64,000 nt of DNA from Tubiluchus corallicola (Eukaryota > Priapulida > Priapulimorpha > Priapulimorphida > Tubiluchidae), in assembly GCA_030141605.1 (NCBI GenBank), contig JAQGDQ010000039.1, positions 372,001-436,000 on the forward strand, read 5' to 3'. Below are positions 1 to 20,178 of the stretch, one piece after another. The notes under the pieces are model-generated. The model saw only the letters and a list, made by a program, of their open reading frames with translations, had not been told where the DNA came from and made no database searches. How positions within the stretch are numbered: the stretch's first letter is position 1; the number at the start of each line of letters is the position of its first letter. Both the position numbers and the translations under genes were made by a program.

Positions 1-478
1 ATTTGGTTCAAAAGGTCACAGTCAATTGTGTGACTTGTAGGTCAATGTCACCCCTTTCGCTGATACCCCAAAGACGTGAGTTGCTTTTCAAATTCGCATG
101 TGGTACACCTTAAGAAGGTCCTCAAAGTACAAAGAGGAAGAGAAAGTATTGTGTAGCACCTTCTGTTTCGTTTTCATCTCTGTGGACTGATAGTATTGGG
201 TCAGTGAACATTTTATGTCTTGCCAAACAATGGCGGATGAGGGGTATGAAACACCATGAGCAATTACCATCATTGGCGGTTATGCCAGAATCCCAAAACG
301 CACAGAAACAAAGGAAGCACACCTATTACGTCTTAACAACACTTAACATGACTTCTAATTCAACGTACCAATTGCCTTAATGCTTGCGTAGGTTCATATT
401 TATAACACCCCCTAAGTAAGTACGGGTATTCATGGGATGCACATGATAACGCCGTGGGGCACGGATCTGTCAAGTGCC
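1..478. other. Left flank, no gene seen
   Basis: Ordinary AT-rich intergenic sequence upstream of the GH16 gene. Short ORFs here have no recognisable protein signature and no splice-site support. Confidence 0.5.
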
Positions 479-570
479 TATATATAATGTACAAAATAGG
501 TCACACTTTCACTTCGTCTGCTAGCTGATGTGCACCTGTTGTCTAGTGGAGTTTGCGCAAACCTGGACAG
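479..570 (+). promoter_or_regulatory. Putative core promoter and non-coding first exon of the GH16 gene
   Basis: A TATATATAA box lies at about 479-487. About 80 bp downstream is a good splice donor, GGACAG|GTGAGC, with the intron starting at 571. A transcript starting near 505-515 would give a first exon of about 60 nt that could splice to the acceptor at 3213-3214, six bases before the GH16 start codon. This is inferred from motif spacing only; spliced-leader addition at the same acceptor would be an alternative. Confidence 0.35.
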
Positions 571-1739
571 GTGAGCGAATCTTTTTGCTTTATTAATTAA
601 TTTCGAACTGCACGTGCAAATTATCTTACGTCAGAGTTTACTGAAAAACAGATAATCTAGTGTAAGCTTAATGTGCAGCTGGTGTAAAGTAAGAATGGGG
701 CTTACACACGTTTGGCGTTAGTCTTAGAAAAATCGTATCATGCTTTGCAGAAACAATTCTTCCCATGACAACTTTGTCACCCATTTCATTTTCCCGACCT
801 TTTCCAATAAACGATTGCAAAATCAAAAATGAAACTAAAACGTTAAAAAAGAATAACAATAAGGAAGGTAGAATCGACAACAGTAGGCTCTGTCGAGATT
901 GTATTATGGAGGAGCGGCTGAGCCCAGACACTACCGATTTTCACACATTAATTGGAACGTGTTGCTTTCACCAAATTAAGGTACTAAGATACCAAGCATT
1001 TTTTTAAATTAGTTAATTATTACTAAACAGTTATTTAAAGAGACAACAAAAATTAATGATATTTGTCAGACACAACTGAGTTTGCAGAGATATTTTTCCG
1101 AATAAAATTTGAAAAAATTATCAAAAAAGACGTGTCCGGTTCGATAGCAAATCTTATGCAGAACATTCTTATCCTAAGTGCAAATGAGGCAGGCAACTAT
1201 TAACACGCTAAAAACGCGTTTGAAGTGATAGTGATTAAGACTAAAGGAACGGAAAATGGAACTAAAATTGTGGTGCAACACAAATGTAATTTCATAATGT
1301 GTCATTTGGATGGATTACAAATGGATTAAGTCATTTGTATGTGTTTATTACAGTCCTTAAAGTCAATCGTTAAATCAATATTTTGTGCATTAGCTGTATT
1401 TCGTAGTTCTGAAAGCTCACTGTTTCAGTTTTTACGTTGGAAAGTAAGAGTGCTACAGCTGCAAACCTAATTAATGCTACCTGCCCAATGAATTTTGTGA
1501 AATGTTCATTCAGCATCATAATTTTACAAGTTATCATAATTTTCCTAAGAAGATAATTCTTTGTTTATTTTTGTTCACCTTTACCACTCTCTGAACTGCA
1601 GCTAATCCTTTTGTTGTTAAGCATTTCGTTTATAAAAGCTTTATTCTAGTGGTAAAAAGGTTCATATCGTGCAGCATTTTATATGTCATGATAATTACGA
1701 TAATCATAATATAGGTAAGTGGGGTGAAAAAATTAAAAA

Positions 1740-1847
1740 TTCATGCGGCACTTTATTCTGCGTAACTGCCACAGAGTCAAAGTATGAAAAGTAGTAAAAT
1801 GTTTGTAATAAAGATTGCAAATTATATTGCAGCAGTAAATATGTAGT
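1740..1847 (+). repeat. Direct repeat, copy 1 of 2
   Basis: About 107 bp, similar to 2911-3018 by eye. Both copies contain CAGAGTCAAAGTATGAAAAG followed by a stretch reading TAGTAAAATGTTTG. The two copies bracket the minisatellite at 2230-2766. This is either a local segmental duplication or two copies of one interspersed repeat. Confidence 0.7.
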
Positions 1848-2229
1848 ATAATAAAGATTAAAGTTGTATTACAGATGACAGGCATGTATACAGTATGTGG
1901 AGACAAGTTTAATGTTATCAAATGGTTTAATTTGCAATATTTTGCGACATTATGACAGAAAGAGCTATCATGCACTTAGCATTCGGGCTACTGTGGATTT
2001 TCTTAGAATTTCTGGATGCCTTTATGCATGTATACATCGACTGTAAACGTTGATATTGATTGATAAAGTTGCCAATTAAATAAATAAATTTCAAATATCA
2101 TATACCAAGATAGTCGGTTTCCGCGGCAATGTCTCAAAAGAAAGGCAGGCACATGGTTCCAAAACGCTTGCATTTGACTTTTAGCATGCTAGATGATAAA
2201 GTGTTGCGGCTAGATATACAGTTATTAAA

Positions 2230-2766
2230 ATCATTCAATATTGCTGGCAGTTGTTTAAACCATTCAGTGCTGTGGTCAGTCATTTAAATCATTCAGTATT
2301 GTTGGCGGTCATTTAAACCATTCAGTGCTGTGGTCAGTCATTTAAATCATTCAGTATTGTTGGCGGTCATTTAAACCATTCAGTGTTGTGGTCAGTCATT
2401 TAAATCATTTAGTATTGTTGGCGGCTATTTAAACCATTTATTGCTGTGGTCAGTCATTTAAATCATTTAATATTGCGGCCAGTCATATAAACCATTCAAT
2501 ACTGCGGCCAGTCATATAAACCATTCAATATTGTGGTCAGTCATATAAACCGTTCAATATTGTGGTCAGTCATTTAAACCATTTAATATTGTGGTCAGAA
2601 AATTAAACCATTCAATGTTGTGGTCAGTCATTTAAACCATTCAATACTGCGGCCAATCATATAAAAAACTCAATATTGTGGCCAGTCATATAAACCATTC
2701 AGTATTGCGGTCAGTCATTTAAACCATTCAGTATTGCGGCCACTCACATAAACCATTCAACATTGC
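2230..2766 (+). repeat. Minisatellite, unit about 28-30 bp
   Basis: About 18-19 imperfect copies of a unit whose core reads GTCATTTAAACCATTCA, followed by ATATTGTGG-type variants. The first part alternates 28- and 30-bp units, which makes a roughly 58-bp higher-order period; later units are about 29 bp. It lies between the putative promoter and the start codon of the GH16 gene, probably in the 5'-UTR intron. Confidence 0.85.
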
Positions 2767-2910
2767 TACAGCTATATCGAGTGCTTCAAAAGTCCCTCAT
2801 TTTTTAAAATCAAACTTAGTGGCATCAAACTTAGCTTTATAAATCCTACTGCAGCAATTTTAATTTACACCAATGTACCAAGCTCTTTTTTATATATAGC
2901 TGTGCAGAAA

Positions 2911-3018
2911 TTCATGTTGTACTTCATTCTGCTTAACTGCAACAGAGTCAAAGTATGAAAAGTAGTAAAATGTTTGCAATAAAGATTGCAAACTATAATA
3001 CACTAGCAAATACGTAGA
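2911..3018 (+). repeat. Direct repeat, copy 2 of 2
   Basis: The partner of 1740-1847 in the same orientation, with scattered substitutions. Confidence 0.7.
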
Positions 3019-3219
3019 AACTCTAGAGACCAGAGTCACCAGAAGGAAATGGCGCAAAACTTCAAAAACTCGAAAAATTCTGTCTACTGAGTTAGAGTTT
3101 ACAATAGGATGGACGTCATTGGTCAACTAGCTGCAAAGAAAATTTAAAATCACATTAGTGATAAACTGTGCATACTACTAATTTTTTACTAATGTGTTTT
3201 TGTCTGTTTTTCAGTCAAC

Positions 3220-10885
<7,666 letters not shown>

Positions 10886-11215
10886 ACTACTGATTGTTAA
10901 GTTTAATACCAAACGTAATTCGAATTCAAACTCCTATAGAACCATGTGACACTTGAAAAAAGACTACTTTTCCAGGGTTGCATGTTTGATTATTTTAAAA
11001 AATGCAAAGGTAGGCAGCATTGTGTGCAGTTGCAGAGTGATCATTCTGGTGTTACCCAGCCAGAGCAACTTTACAAATTTACATGATTCTAATTGACGAT
11101 AATATTGATAGTTCAGTAGCAAATTATTGGATAAAATTATAAATGTTGTAGAATGTATAGATAAGGTTTTACTGTTTTTATAATGACAATAAAACTTTTT
11201 ATTATATTGTACAAC
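10886..11215 (+). terminator. GH16 3' UTR with polyadenylation signal
   Basis: An AATAAA at 11188-11193 lies about 300 bp after the stop codon, followed by a T-rich stretch. It is the first canonical signal downstream of the CDS. Confidence 0.6.
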
Positions 11216-11900
11216 TTCGACTAGTTGAATAATAAAACATATATTAGTTTTATTAGTAATGTTAATAAAAACTAATTAATACCCGTTTAAAACTGGACAG
11301 GATTAGTTAATGAAGTATTTAATAAAGCAAACTTTCATTATGCTAAACAAGGGTGAAATTTAATTTACAGTGATTCGCTTGCAGACAATTATATACCGTC
11401 AGCTGGCTGCTATGAAACTAAGTGAATAAACTAGAATATAGCACCTACCATTATAATGACGACTACACGTGAATTATCAAACAAAAAAATCAGTAAAACG
11501 CATCAAAAGGAGTTATCTTAAAAACCACGCCAACATCACCATGGGAATCACTCCTGACATTCTCATCATTATAATTAGATTTGTCATCCTTACATTTGTT
11601 GTTATTATTATCACAAAAAACAATAATGAAAATGACGGTCGACAAAACCATATCAACAACTACAAAATATAACAACAGATACACGAACGCCTCTATATAC
11701 AAAAACACTTTGCATTTTTGGGAATCGAAAATGATTCCAGTTCTTTTCATATAATTAATATGCTGATAATAATGGCAGAAGACTGCCAACAGGACCAGAG
11801 AATGAACTCATCTTCCAGCGATAATATTTCCGCTGCTTCATGGAATGAATTGGCTGATTTGGTTGGGGAAAACCTAACAAGCAGCCCTTATACACCCCAA
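11216..11900. other. Intergenic, no gene seen
   Basis: AT-rich sequence with short ORFs on both strands and no recognisable family. The right part may be the degraded 5' region of the LINE that follows: a short acidic/Ser-rich frame at 11718-11906 has the look of a LINE leader or ORF1 remnant. Confidence 0.4.
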
Positions 11901-11929
11901 AACTAGGCTCACACAGTTGCACTGTTTAC

Positions 11930-13850
11930 AGCTGTTATGACGGCGATTTTTGATAGCAGCTGATGATGATAGCAGTTTAGAGATGCCCGGTTTGGGTTCA
12001 CCGGTTCCGCTAGAGTTTTCCAATAATAGTGACAGACTCGATGACGACAGCAGTGCAGGAGACGCACTTGAAGCTGACAATTTGATGGGAATAATAGATT
12101 TCATGAATGTAGCCAACATAATTAATATTAATTTACAAAAGGGACTGAAAATAGCTCATCTACATATCCAGAGTCTCTTCGGCAACAATTTAAGCAAACT
12201 GGAATTACAAACAGAGACAGTTTTAAATAAGTTTGATGTCTTAGTTTTGAGCGAGACTTGCTTGACCAATGAAGTACGAAACGACAGCACACAAGTTAGT
12301 GACTGCAATTTTGTCAGACAAGACCGATTAACAGGCAGAAAGGGAGGAGGACTGCTAGTGTTACTAGCTGATTACATCAAATATGCCCATAGAAAAGACC
12401 TTCAACATATAGGATTGGAAATCATTAGGTGCGAAATTCGAACGCATGAAAAATGTGCTCCTATTCTCATTTGTAGTTTTTACAGGCCACCAAATAGTAC
12501 TGCCGAATGTATGACAAAGCTAGACGAAAACTTATCACAAGTACCCAAGTTGTAAATGAAAATTTAGAAATCATAGTACTTAATGATTTTAACATAGATG
12601 TAAGTAAATCTGAAGGAAGAAGCCCAAATTTCATTTATGGAGGATGCTTATCATTTGTCTCAAATTATTAAAAAGCCTACAAAAATTGCAGAAAATTGAA
12701 GAACTGTTATAGATCACATCTACGTTAATAATAACCAGCATGTACGCCAACACGGGACTTTTATAACCGGGTTAAGTGACCACGAAATGATTTTTCTGGT
12801 AAGAAAACATAATGCCATAAAGGAAAGTAATAAGTCAAATTCGCACATGGAAATTTGTTATAGCAATACGAAGAACATTGGCGTACATTCACTCTCACGC
12901 GACTTAGCTCAAATAGACTGGGCCTACATACGTGTTATACACGACATAAATAATGCATGGAAATTTCTATAAGCGAAAATGAGTGACATATTTGATAAAC
13001 ATGCACCTGTGAGAAAGCAGAGAATAAAAAGAGACACACCAGAGTTTATGAGCGATGACGTCATAGAAGCAATCGTCATCGCCAAATGAATCATGCGTCC
13101 AGGGACATGATTCTGTTCACCTTCCTATGCCAGGACTCTCTACTCGCAGCAATCTTTTTTATAGAAGCAATGAGAGTTCGTAATTGTTACGGTAAAAAGA
13201 TTAAAACTAATCCAGGAGCTCAGTATATAATACTGTTTAGACAAGTGAGGAAAAATGTTATGGAAAAAGTAAGGAAAGCAACACGAGTTTCCTTTGAGGA
13301 TGCTATTAATGATTTCTTAGAAAATCCAAAAAAGCTTTAGAAAACTTTGAAAAGGTTGCTACCTACTAGTAAACGTATAATACCATCTCAATAACGCATT
13401 AGTGGAAACACTTGAGTTAACTCATGTGATATGGCTAAAGTTTTTAATTATTATTTTATTAATGTAGCTTCGCACACTGGGAATGTAGTAAATAACGAAT
13501 GTCAGAGTTTTACAAATTGTGAGCTCCCGTTTAGGCCGTACAAATCCGTTATTCAGACACCAGATTTGGGTTTCGTGCTACCTGTGGCAACAGTACAAAA
13601 CGTAACCGAAATCGTTACAAAAATGTCTATTCACTAAGCGGTAAACCTAGAAGGGATAAGTGTTCAAATGTTAAAACTTTCACTTCCAATTTTGGCAGAA
13701 CCATTATCGAAATTAATCAACAGATTTTTTAATTCGGGTATCATGCCAGATAGTTGGAAAACTGTAAGAGTAACCCCAATTTACAAAACTGGAAGCTACA
13801 GAGTAGAAAATTATAGACCAGTACCAATTTTGTTATTTTAAAACAAAGCT
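11930..13850 (+). mobile_element. Non-LTR retrotransposon (CR1/Jockey-like), broken 5' part: endonuclease to RT start
   Basis: An open stretch at 11950-12555 encodes an apurinic-type endonuclease of the EEP fold: KIAHLHIQSLF, FDVLVLSETCL, RQDRLTGRKGGG and CSFYRPPNS. Frameshifted continuations give IVLNDFNIDVS, TVIDHIYVN and GLSDHEMIF, then a linker (DIFDKHAPVRKQRIKRD). The start of the reverse transcriptase follows near 13650-13840: GIMPDSWKTVRVTPIYK, then VENYRPVPIL, the usual NYRPISLL motif. The element stops there, so the RT catalytic core is missing. At least five frame breaks make it dead. A second fragment of the same family lies inverted at 16630-16865. Confidence 0.85.
13074..13160 (-). 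mobile_element. 87-bp 5'-truncated LINE 3' end with 11-bp target-site duplication
   Basis: The insert sits inside the LINE at 11930-13850 and is flanked by ATAGAAGCAAT at 13063-13073 and 13161-13171. The second LINE copy (16630-16865, minus strand) has the uninterrupted sequence, so the insertion is directly visible. Read on the minus strand the insert encodes SRESWHRKVNRIMSLDA then a stop, resembling the last residues of a non-LTR reverse transcriptase (compare SDRAAWSKVIRRVMSDN at about 17315-17365). It ends in GGCGATGACG. Confidence 0.7.
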
Positions 13851-13885
13851 CTCACATAAAGTATCGCCTGTCACAAAATCTTGCC

Positions 13886-13925
13886 ACAGTTTTTGACACA
13901 GTCACTAACGTCCACTAGTTATTAG
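13886..13925 (+). repeat. Short interspersed repeat shared with 53287-53325
   Basis: Both copies contain GTTTTTGACACAGTCA followed by AACGTC and ACTAGT, with the same spacing and orientation. The family is unknown. Confidence 0.5.
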
Positions 13926-13989
13926 TTTATTTTGTACCTAATCTTAGCTTGTATAATCTGTTGTATTTTTAACAGACTCTGTATATTTT

Positions 13990-14170
<181 letters not shown>

Positions 14171-14179
14171 GTGACAACA

Positions 14180-16600
14180 CATACAGTACTAACAACGGAA
14201 TTACAATTACTTTTTACTGTTTGCTCACTACTTTTGAAGCGCAGACTATACAGATGCATTAAATAAGAACCACCAAATAAAAAATTGTAATAAAATGCAT
14301 GTACGCACTTTTAGTCAAATCTGTTTTACTCTTTTTGGTTTTAATTTTTTGTAATAAAAAAGACATAGTTGGTCAAAAAGTCTTAACCACAGTCTACACA
14401 AAGTGTATAAAGAGGAAGTGACGAAACAGGCCTAATGTTACATATTTCCTTTTTGCGATTAGCGGCTATGCTGGCGGCATCAAACGGCCATTCAGTGAAA
14501 AATTTGGAGCGCCGCATTGACTGTAATAATAATATTATTAAGTTCACCAGTAGTGTTGGCGTACGTGCAATTTTGATAAGCCAAAATCACTTTTGCGTTT
14601 TTAATAAAAGAAGTATATCTCTATTAAAAGCAATTATTAGTTTAAAAAAACTGAAAACATTTCATGAAAAGGAAAAAAATTGTAGCAATAAGTTTGTAAT
14701 ATGTACTTGCAAATGCCTGTTCAGTTTTCTTGTAAGTAAAATTTTATTGTTTTTCCTGAGGAAAGAGGCTAGCTGACTGCGTGATGGGCTGCTGCTATGT
14801 AAAGAAGTAATGCATTTTTCATTGATTTATTGATTTTTCTCTCCCCCCCTCTCTTAGAGAGAAAGAGGGAGAGAGAGAGAGAGAGTTAAAAGAAAGACGG
14901 AACTATGAACTATGAATTTTATTTCACACATCAAAATACAATATTGTACACATAAATAAACAATAAATAAAATAATTTGAGTAGTGTGAGGTGACCATAC
15001 GGTCATTAACACACTCACCTTACTTAAATGAAAATGAAAAAATTATTAAAGATATGCGTGCTTTTGTAGATGACTCAATGAAATTGATGTAATAAAGTAA
15101 ATGATGTAATAATAGCAAGGAAACATAAGAAAAACACAATATGGAATTACGATTTTGATATAGGCGGCGATGAATGAATAATTTCATTTAAATTGATTTA
15201 TACCTTACTAATAAAGTAACAAAGGTCGTAATGGTACCTATTAGCAAAAGAATAGTGCAAAAAATTACCAAATTCAAGCTGTCATATTGTCCATGCATAA
15301 CTCAATATGAGAAAAACATGTAAAATAATAACAATAATACTAAATAAAAATAATAAAAAACAAACTAAATAAAATGAAAAGCAAGCTAGCCAAACAGAAA
15401 TTTAAACAAACTTTCAAATAGGGAACTGAATCAAGCTGCAAAGTACATGCATTAAAATAATACTAAAGAGTCTAATTAATAAACAAAACAAAAGAACATT
15501 ATACAAGTACATTTTTTACACGTAAGCAAACTGTATTTAATGAACATTTATTTTGATGTAAGCCTAACTGAATCTTAAAAAATTAGGCCAAATATAAGTA
15601 ATGTCTGCACATGATATTATAAGGTATTATGACACGCGTGCAGATTCTAATTTATGCTTCTCGCCTGAATTCTTTAACTAGGTTTTGACATAGTTAGTTG
15701 GTTGTTATAGAGTTGGAAGTTATGTCGGTTGCTTAGGATGACAGCTCTGATGTTTCCTTCAGTTATTTTTTGTTCACTGATAATAAAAAAGAGGAGTAAT
15801 GTCGTAGATACATCTCTGCTTGTTCAACGTAATTTTATAACTAACTCCAACTCATAACAAAGGCCAATGTATGATTATATGCTTTTTAAACATTTTTTAA
15901 CTTGGAATTAACAAAACATGCAGATGTTTAGATTAAGTTATGTTCTGGAAAATTATTTGCTCTTCTGAAAAAAATCGATTTTTTTCTATGAAAGGTATTA
16001 CACATGAAAGTCAGGCCTAATATATCTTCAAGTTATATTTCCTGATAAGAACATATGAAATAGAAATGTTTTTTAGAAAAAATATTTCTCCAGAAATCGA
16101 ATACTACATGAGCCAGGTATTCTTTCTTTTGATCAACTTTCTTAACTTCTTTTGTAAATAAGCCTATTAATTTTTATGAGATATGATTATAATAATTTTT
16201 ATTTTAACTACAAATTATTCTTAACGCCTTATGCTTACTTTAAATAATATTCAAAAAGATAACAGCTGCTATAAATCGTCAAAGAGAGATGTAGGCCTTG
16301 CAGTCTTTGCTTAGGGTACAAAATATTTAACTAGTAACCAAAGTTTCAAAACTGTGTTATAATTAACATTTTATTATAATTACCTGGCTGCATCCTTGCG
16401 AAATTTAAAAAGATATCTTTTTGTGTTTTTGCAACTCACTGCTGAGCAATTTATGAGCGCCTGTTAACCGGGCTGGTTTTGATGGTCTCATCAATTCATC
16501 TGCTACAGTACCCACAGCCTGCGCTGTTGCGTACCTGACAACAACAGGCCGCACTGAATAGCCGCTAGGGCGACACTAACTGCGCGAACTACTGCGCAGA
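14180..16600. other. Intergenic, no gene supported
   Basis: AT-rich, with a pyrimidine/purine tract at 14842-14886 (CTCTCC...GAGAGA, self-complementary). An ORF at 14435-14776 (113 codons, Lys/Ile-rich) has no recognisable domain. A relatively GC-rich patch at 16450-16620 has no identifiable function. Confidence 0.4.
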
Positions 16601-16629
16601 AGGCTTTCCCTACTTTATTGTGTATACTT

Positions 16630-16865
16630 TGGTCTACAGCAAGTTCGTTATTGATAACGCGCAAAAGATGTCCCATGTTGACTTAAGGCCCAGCTTCTGG
16701 ATTAGTTTTAATCTTTTTACCGTAATAATTACGAGCCTCATTGCTTCTATGACGTCATTGCTCATCCACTCTGTTGTGTCTCTTTTTATTCTCTGCTTTC
16801 TCACAGGTGCATGTTTATAAAATATGTCAAGCATTTTCGCTTATAGAAATTTCCATGCATTAATT
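16630..16865 (-). mobile_element. LINE fragment, second copy of the 11930-13850 family
   Basis: On the minus strand it encodes DIFYKHAPVRKQRIKRD, TEWMSNDVIEAM and a VKRLKLIQ stretch, collinear with 12945-13220 of the first copy. It preserves the empty site for the 87-bp insertion. It is truncated at both ends. Confidence 0.8.
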
Positions 16866-16899
16866 TTAGCACTAGCTGCATATTCCAAATTAACAAAAG

Positions 16900-17385
16900 T
16901 TTTGAAAGTAAGAAGATCAGTCTAGAAACAAAATTAAGAATCTTTGCTGCACTTGTGGAAACTATGTTTCTGTATAACTCAGAATTATGGACAATTAAAG
17001 CACAACACGAATCAGAAATTGGTGCATTTCAAAGAAGAATCTACAAGAACATTCTAGGAACAAAATGGCCAAAGAAAATATCAAACCAGGTTCTATATAA
17101 TAAAGTCAACGCAGAGGAATGGATGGATAGGACAAGTTATACGGCTACCAGATAACAGTCCATTAAAGTTAGCTTTCAAAGAAGCACAGCAGAAAGAAAA
17201 GAAACTGCAAGGAGGAGAGCTGCTGACTTACATTAGTTTCATCTAAAAATATCTTATCAACACACCATTAGATATCAAAATTACAGAGACATGGGAGGCT
17301 GTAGGTGAAAGTGATAGGGCAGCATGGAGTAAAGTGATTAGGAGGGTCATGTCAGACAACATGCTACTCCAGAGATAATGATGAT
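16900..17385 (+). mobile_element. LINE 3' end (reverse transcriptase C-terminal region)
   Basis: Frames read VETMFLYNSELWTIKA, IGAFQRRIYKNILGTKW, ISNQVLYNKV, then after a frameshift IRLPDNSPLKLAFKEAQQ, and finally SDRAAWSKVIRRVMSDN before a stop. This is the usual tail of CR1-like reverse transcriptases. The sequence ends TAATGATGATG, probably the short 3' repeat of the element. It lies next to, and opposite in orientation to, 16630-16865. Confidence 0.75.
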
Positions 17386-17389
17386 GTTG

Positions 17390-20160
17390 CAGCCTGTAGA
17401 TTGTCAGTAATCAATTAATAAAGTTAATGAGGTTGCCCGTGATTAAAAAAATTAAACAAGAAAATGGTTTAGAAAAAGTAAATTCTGAATTTTGGCTGGT
17501 AATGCTCTAATTTCATCATCGAGTGCAAGTTACTTATTGAGAATTTTGAGTGTAAGAAAATTATTAAATTGAGTAATGGTACCAAGAGGTAGAGAACGAA
17601 ATGAGTAAAAGTCCACACAATTCTGCAAGGAACACTGTGGGGGGCATGCATGAGGTGTAGTTAATCTCCGGAAAGCGGGAGAGCAGTACTAAACTCAATT
17701 CATCACACTTTGCAAGACGTGAAGAAATGACAACTTCCGGGTTTTATTAACTCGCAGAGCCAGCTTCCCTATGCACAGCAGGGCACACTAGTTCAAATTT
17801 TGTGTTGTGACCAAAATTATAGCTTATCAGCAATGATAGAGGTAGAAGGGCCTTAGCCGCATTCAAATTTATGCAAACAGATAAAACTGCCAAGATCAGT
17901 ATAACAAGAAAAACCACTTGGAAGCAGTTTTCTTGGTGGTCACTAATCCGATTTCTGATTAGGCTAGCCAGTCAGTAACTTTGCTTACTTAAACAATGTG
18001 ATGTCTGGCAATTCTCTTGTCTCTGTTGTATGTAAGCTGCTTAAGTTGCATTGGACAACAACAGGAATCGAAATATAAGGTCAATTTTGGAATGACTGTG
18101 CCACCCACCAACAATGGGCAAATATTGGTGCACAAAGCCTTTTTAAACCCAAGCTAGTTGGCTGTCAGGAGGTACAACTTAACTTCCAGCTCTGAGTTTC
18201 AGGATAACCCTGCCGTTAAGAATAGTAATTTTCTTTGTCTATACCGTGATTCCTACAAGCAACAGTAGATTGTTTGAAGTTTAGAATATCCAAAGCTTAA
18301 GGAATGTGTATTACATCCATTAATAATTTAACAGCCATCTACTAGGGATTTTTTTTTGGAAAACACCAAACTGCATTTTAGTGCTTCATATTTGGTCAAA
18401 ATCTCATCATTTAAATGAGGAATTACTTTAACCTTTATGTCGCTCATTAAAGATTCATTGTTACACAAGCAAATTGGTCGCAATATTCATCGTCATTAAA
18501 GCGAATTGTTGTGAATGCTTTGTTGTTAAGTGAGATCAAGAGAAATAATTGCGTCTGTGTGTAGTTGACAGCTGGCAAACTGTTATGCGAAGTTCATCAG
18601 CCGTACCGGTTACAATTATTTAGCTTTTTGGAGAGTGCTGTACTACATGGTACTAAGGCTGTAACGATAGACCTTTGTGATACATATCATGATACTAAGC
18701 TCATGATATGATACACCATAGTTAATGTTTGCAGGCTTTATAAAGAAGCTAGATGAAGCTGTTGATAATAAATGCAAAACATATTTATCAATTAGTGGTA
18801 TTAGGCTAAATCCTAAAATAACTCAACAAACTATTTGATTTTTATTAATTACTTGTATAATATGTAGCTATTGTTTGGATCGCAAGCCACCTGAGAAGCA
18901 AAACGTATCAATACTTTAGGTTTAAATGCTGCTCGTGCATTTTCTAGTTTCACGTTTGCCATTTCATAAGTTTTTGTACATGCAATGTAATTAGCTATAG
19001 TTTAAACACATTGCATTTTCAAACCACTTTAGCTGTTAGTGGTGGCTCGTACCATTTGAGCTCGTGAGGAAAGACATAAACAATTTTTTTGCGGCTGACT
19101 CTAAGCTTGGAGATTGGCAAACTGTGTAGGAAACTACACAATTTGCAAGTACAGAACAGAAACAGTCTCTCCACTTACACTATGAGAGTTTCTGTAGCCA
19201 AACAAGAGATGCGCAGTTCACTTGGTCACTATCCACAACTTCAAAATCCCCAACTATACAAAATTCCCTGAATTATGTCAAATTTGAACATCTACATATC
19301 TGTAAAATCCACAAAAATGTATGCTGAAAAGAAGACTTGCTATGTATGCCCTATTGGTAAAAGCTTTTTGTTTGAAGCTAGGAGTTTTAATCGCTAACGA
19401 ATAATAATTTACCAGCCAGATTCCACAAAGGAATTCTGCTTGATTACTCTCAACAACAATCCACACCACACGATGTACATACATCCTCCCACCATATCAT
19501 ACCCATCACACCACACCACAAAAAATTATGGTGACAAAACATAAATTGTACCAAAATTGGGTAAGCTACTTGTGCAAACAATTAAAAATTTTACTTTACA
19601 TATATGTGGCTTTTGTATGCTGCAATTTTAGGCATTGAATATCCCGCATATTCGCATACAATTCACAAACACTCCCACATTTTCTGAGCCAAATGTGTTT
19701 CATAGAGTCGGAAAAGGGTCTTTAAAAATCACATTTATGCATAGTTACCCTTCAATTTGGATGTGTCCTGTGTTACAAAAGCCTGCAGCCTAACAGTCGC
19801 TATCAGTAGCATAAGAGATTAACACTCAAAAATGATTGTTCTTTTTTTGTATGTTTATTGCACATGGCAACTAAATGAATTGTTCTCATTTTCAATATAG
19901 TATTGTGTATATTTTAGAAATTTAGCATACAATTTTGCCCTGTCAGGCTGTCACTGTAATTTCTTTCTTTTTAACTGTTGCCTTTTAGACGTGTACTAAA
20001 AACATTTTTATGCTATGTGCTATTAACTTTGGAATTCTATCTTTAAATGCAGTGCTGCAATAGTTAGCAGTAACACTCAATATTGTTATAGCGAATGAAG
20101 ATGTTCCTTACTTACTTACTATATTGCTATAGTAAGTACAAATATTACTGTATTTTACAT
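17390..20160. other. Region upstream of MRPL51, no gene supported
   Basis: Mostly AT-rich sequence without codon-like structure. It contains a small palindrome near 18680-18715 (ATCATGAT...ATCATGAT type). The MRPL51 promoter must lie here or further left, but I could not identify it. Confidence 0.4.
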
Positions 20161-20178
20161 TTTGCTTTTCAGCATAAC

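Noticed and set aside
2230-2766. CRISPR-like regularly spaced repeats (also considered at 20512-21000)
   Set aside because: Units are contiguous and diverged, without unique spacers or cas genes, and the genome is eukaryotic. They are minisatellites.
14435-14776. 113-codon ORF as a gene
   Set aside because: Lys/Ile/Asn-rich composition typical of AT-rich non-coding sequence, no domain, no splice or promoter support.
20095-20178. Upstream extension of the MRPL51 ORF
   Set aside because: It runs through a TTTTCAG acceptor and adds a Tyr/Cys-rich hydrophobic stretch unlike a mitochondrial presequence. The ATG after the acceptor is the better start.
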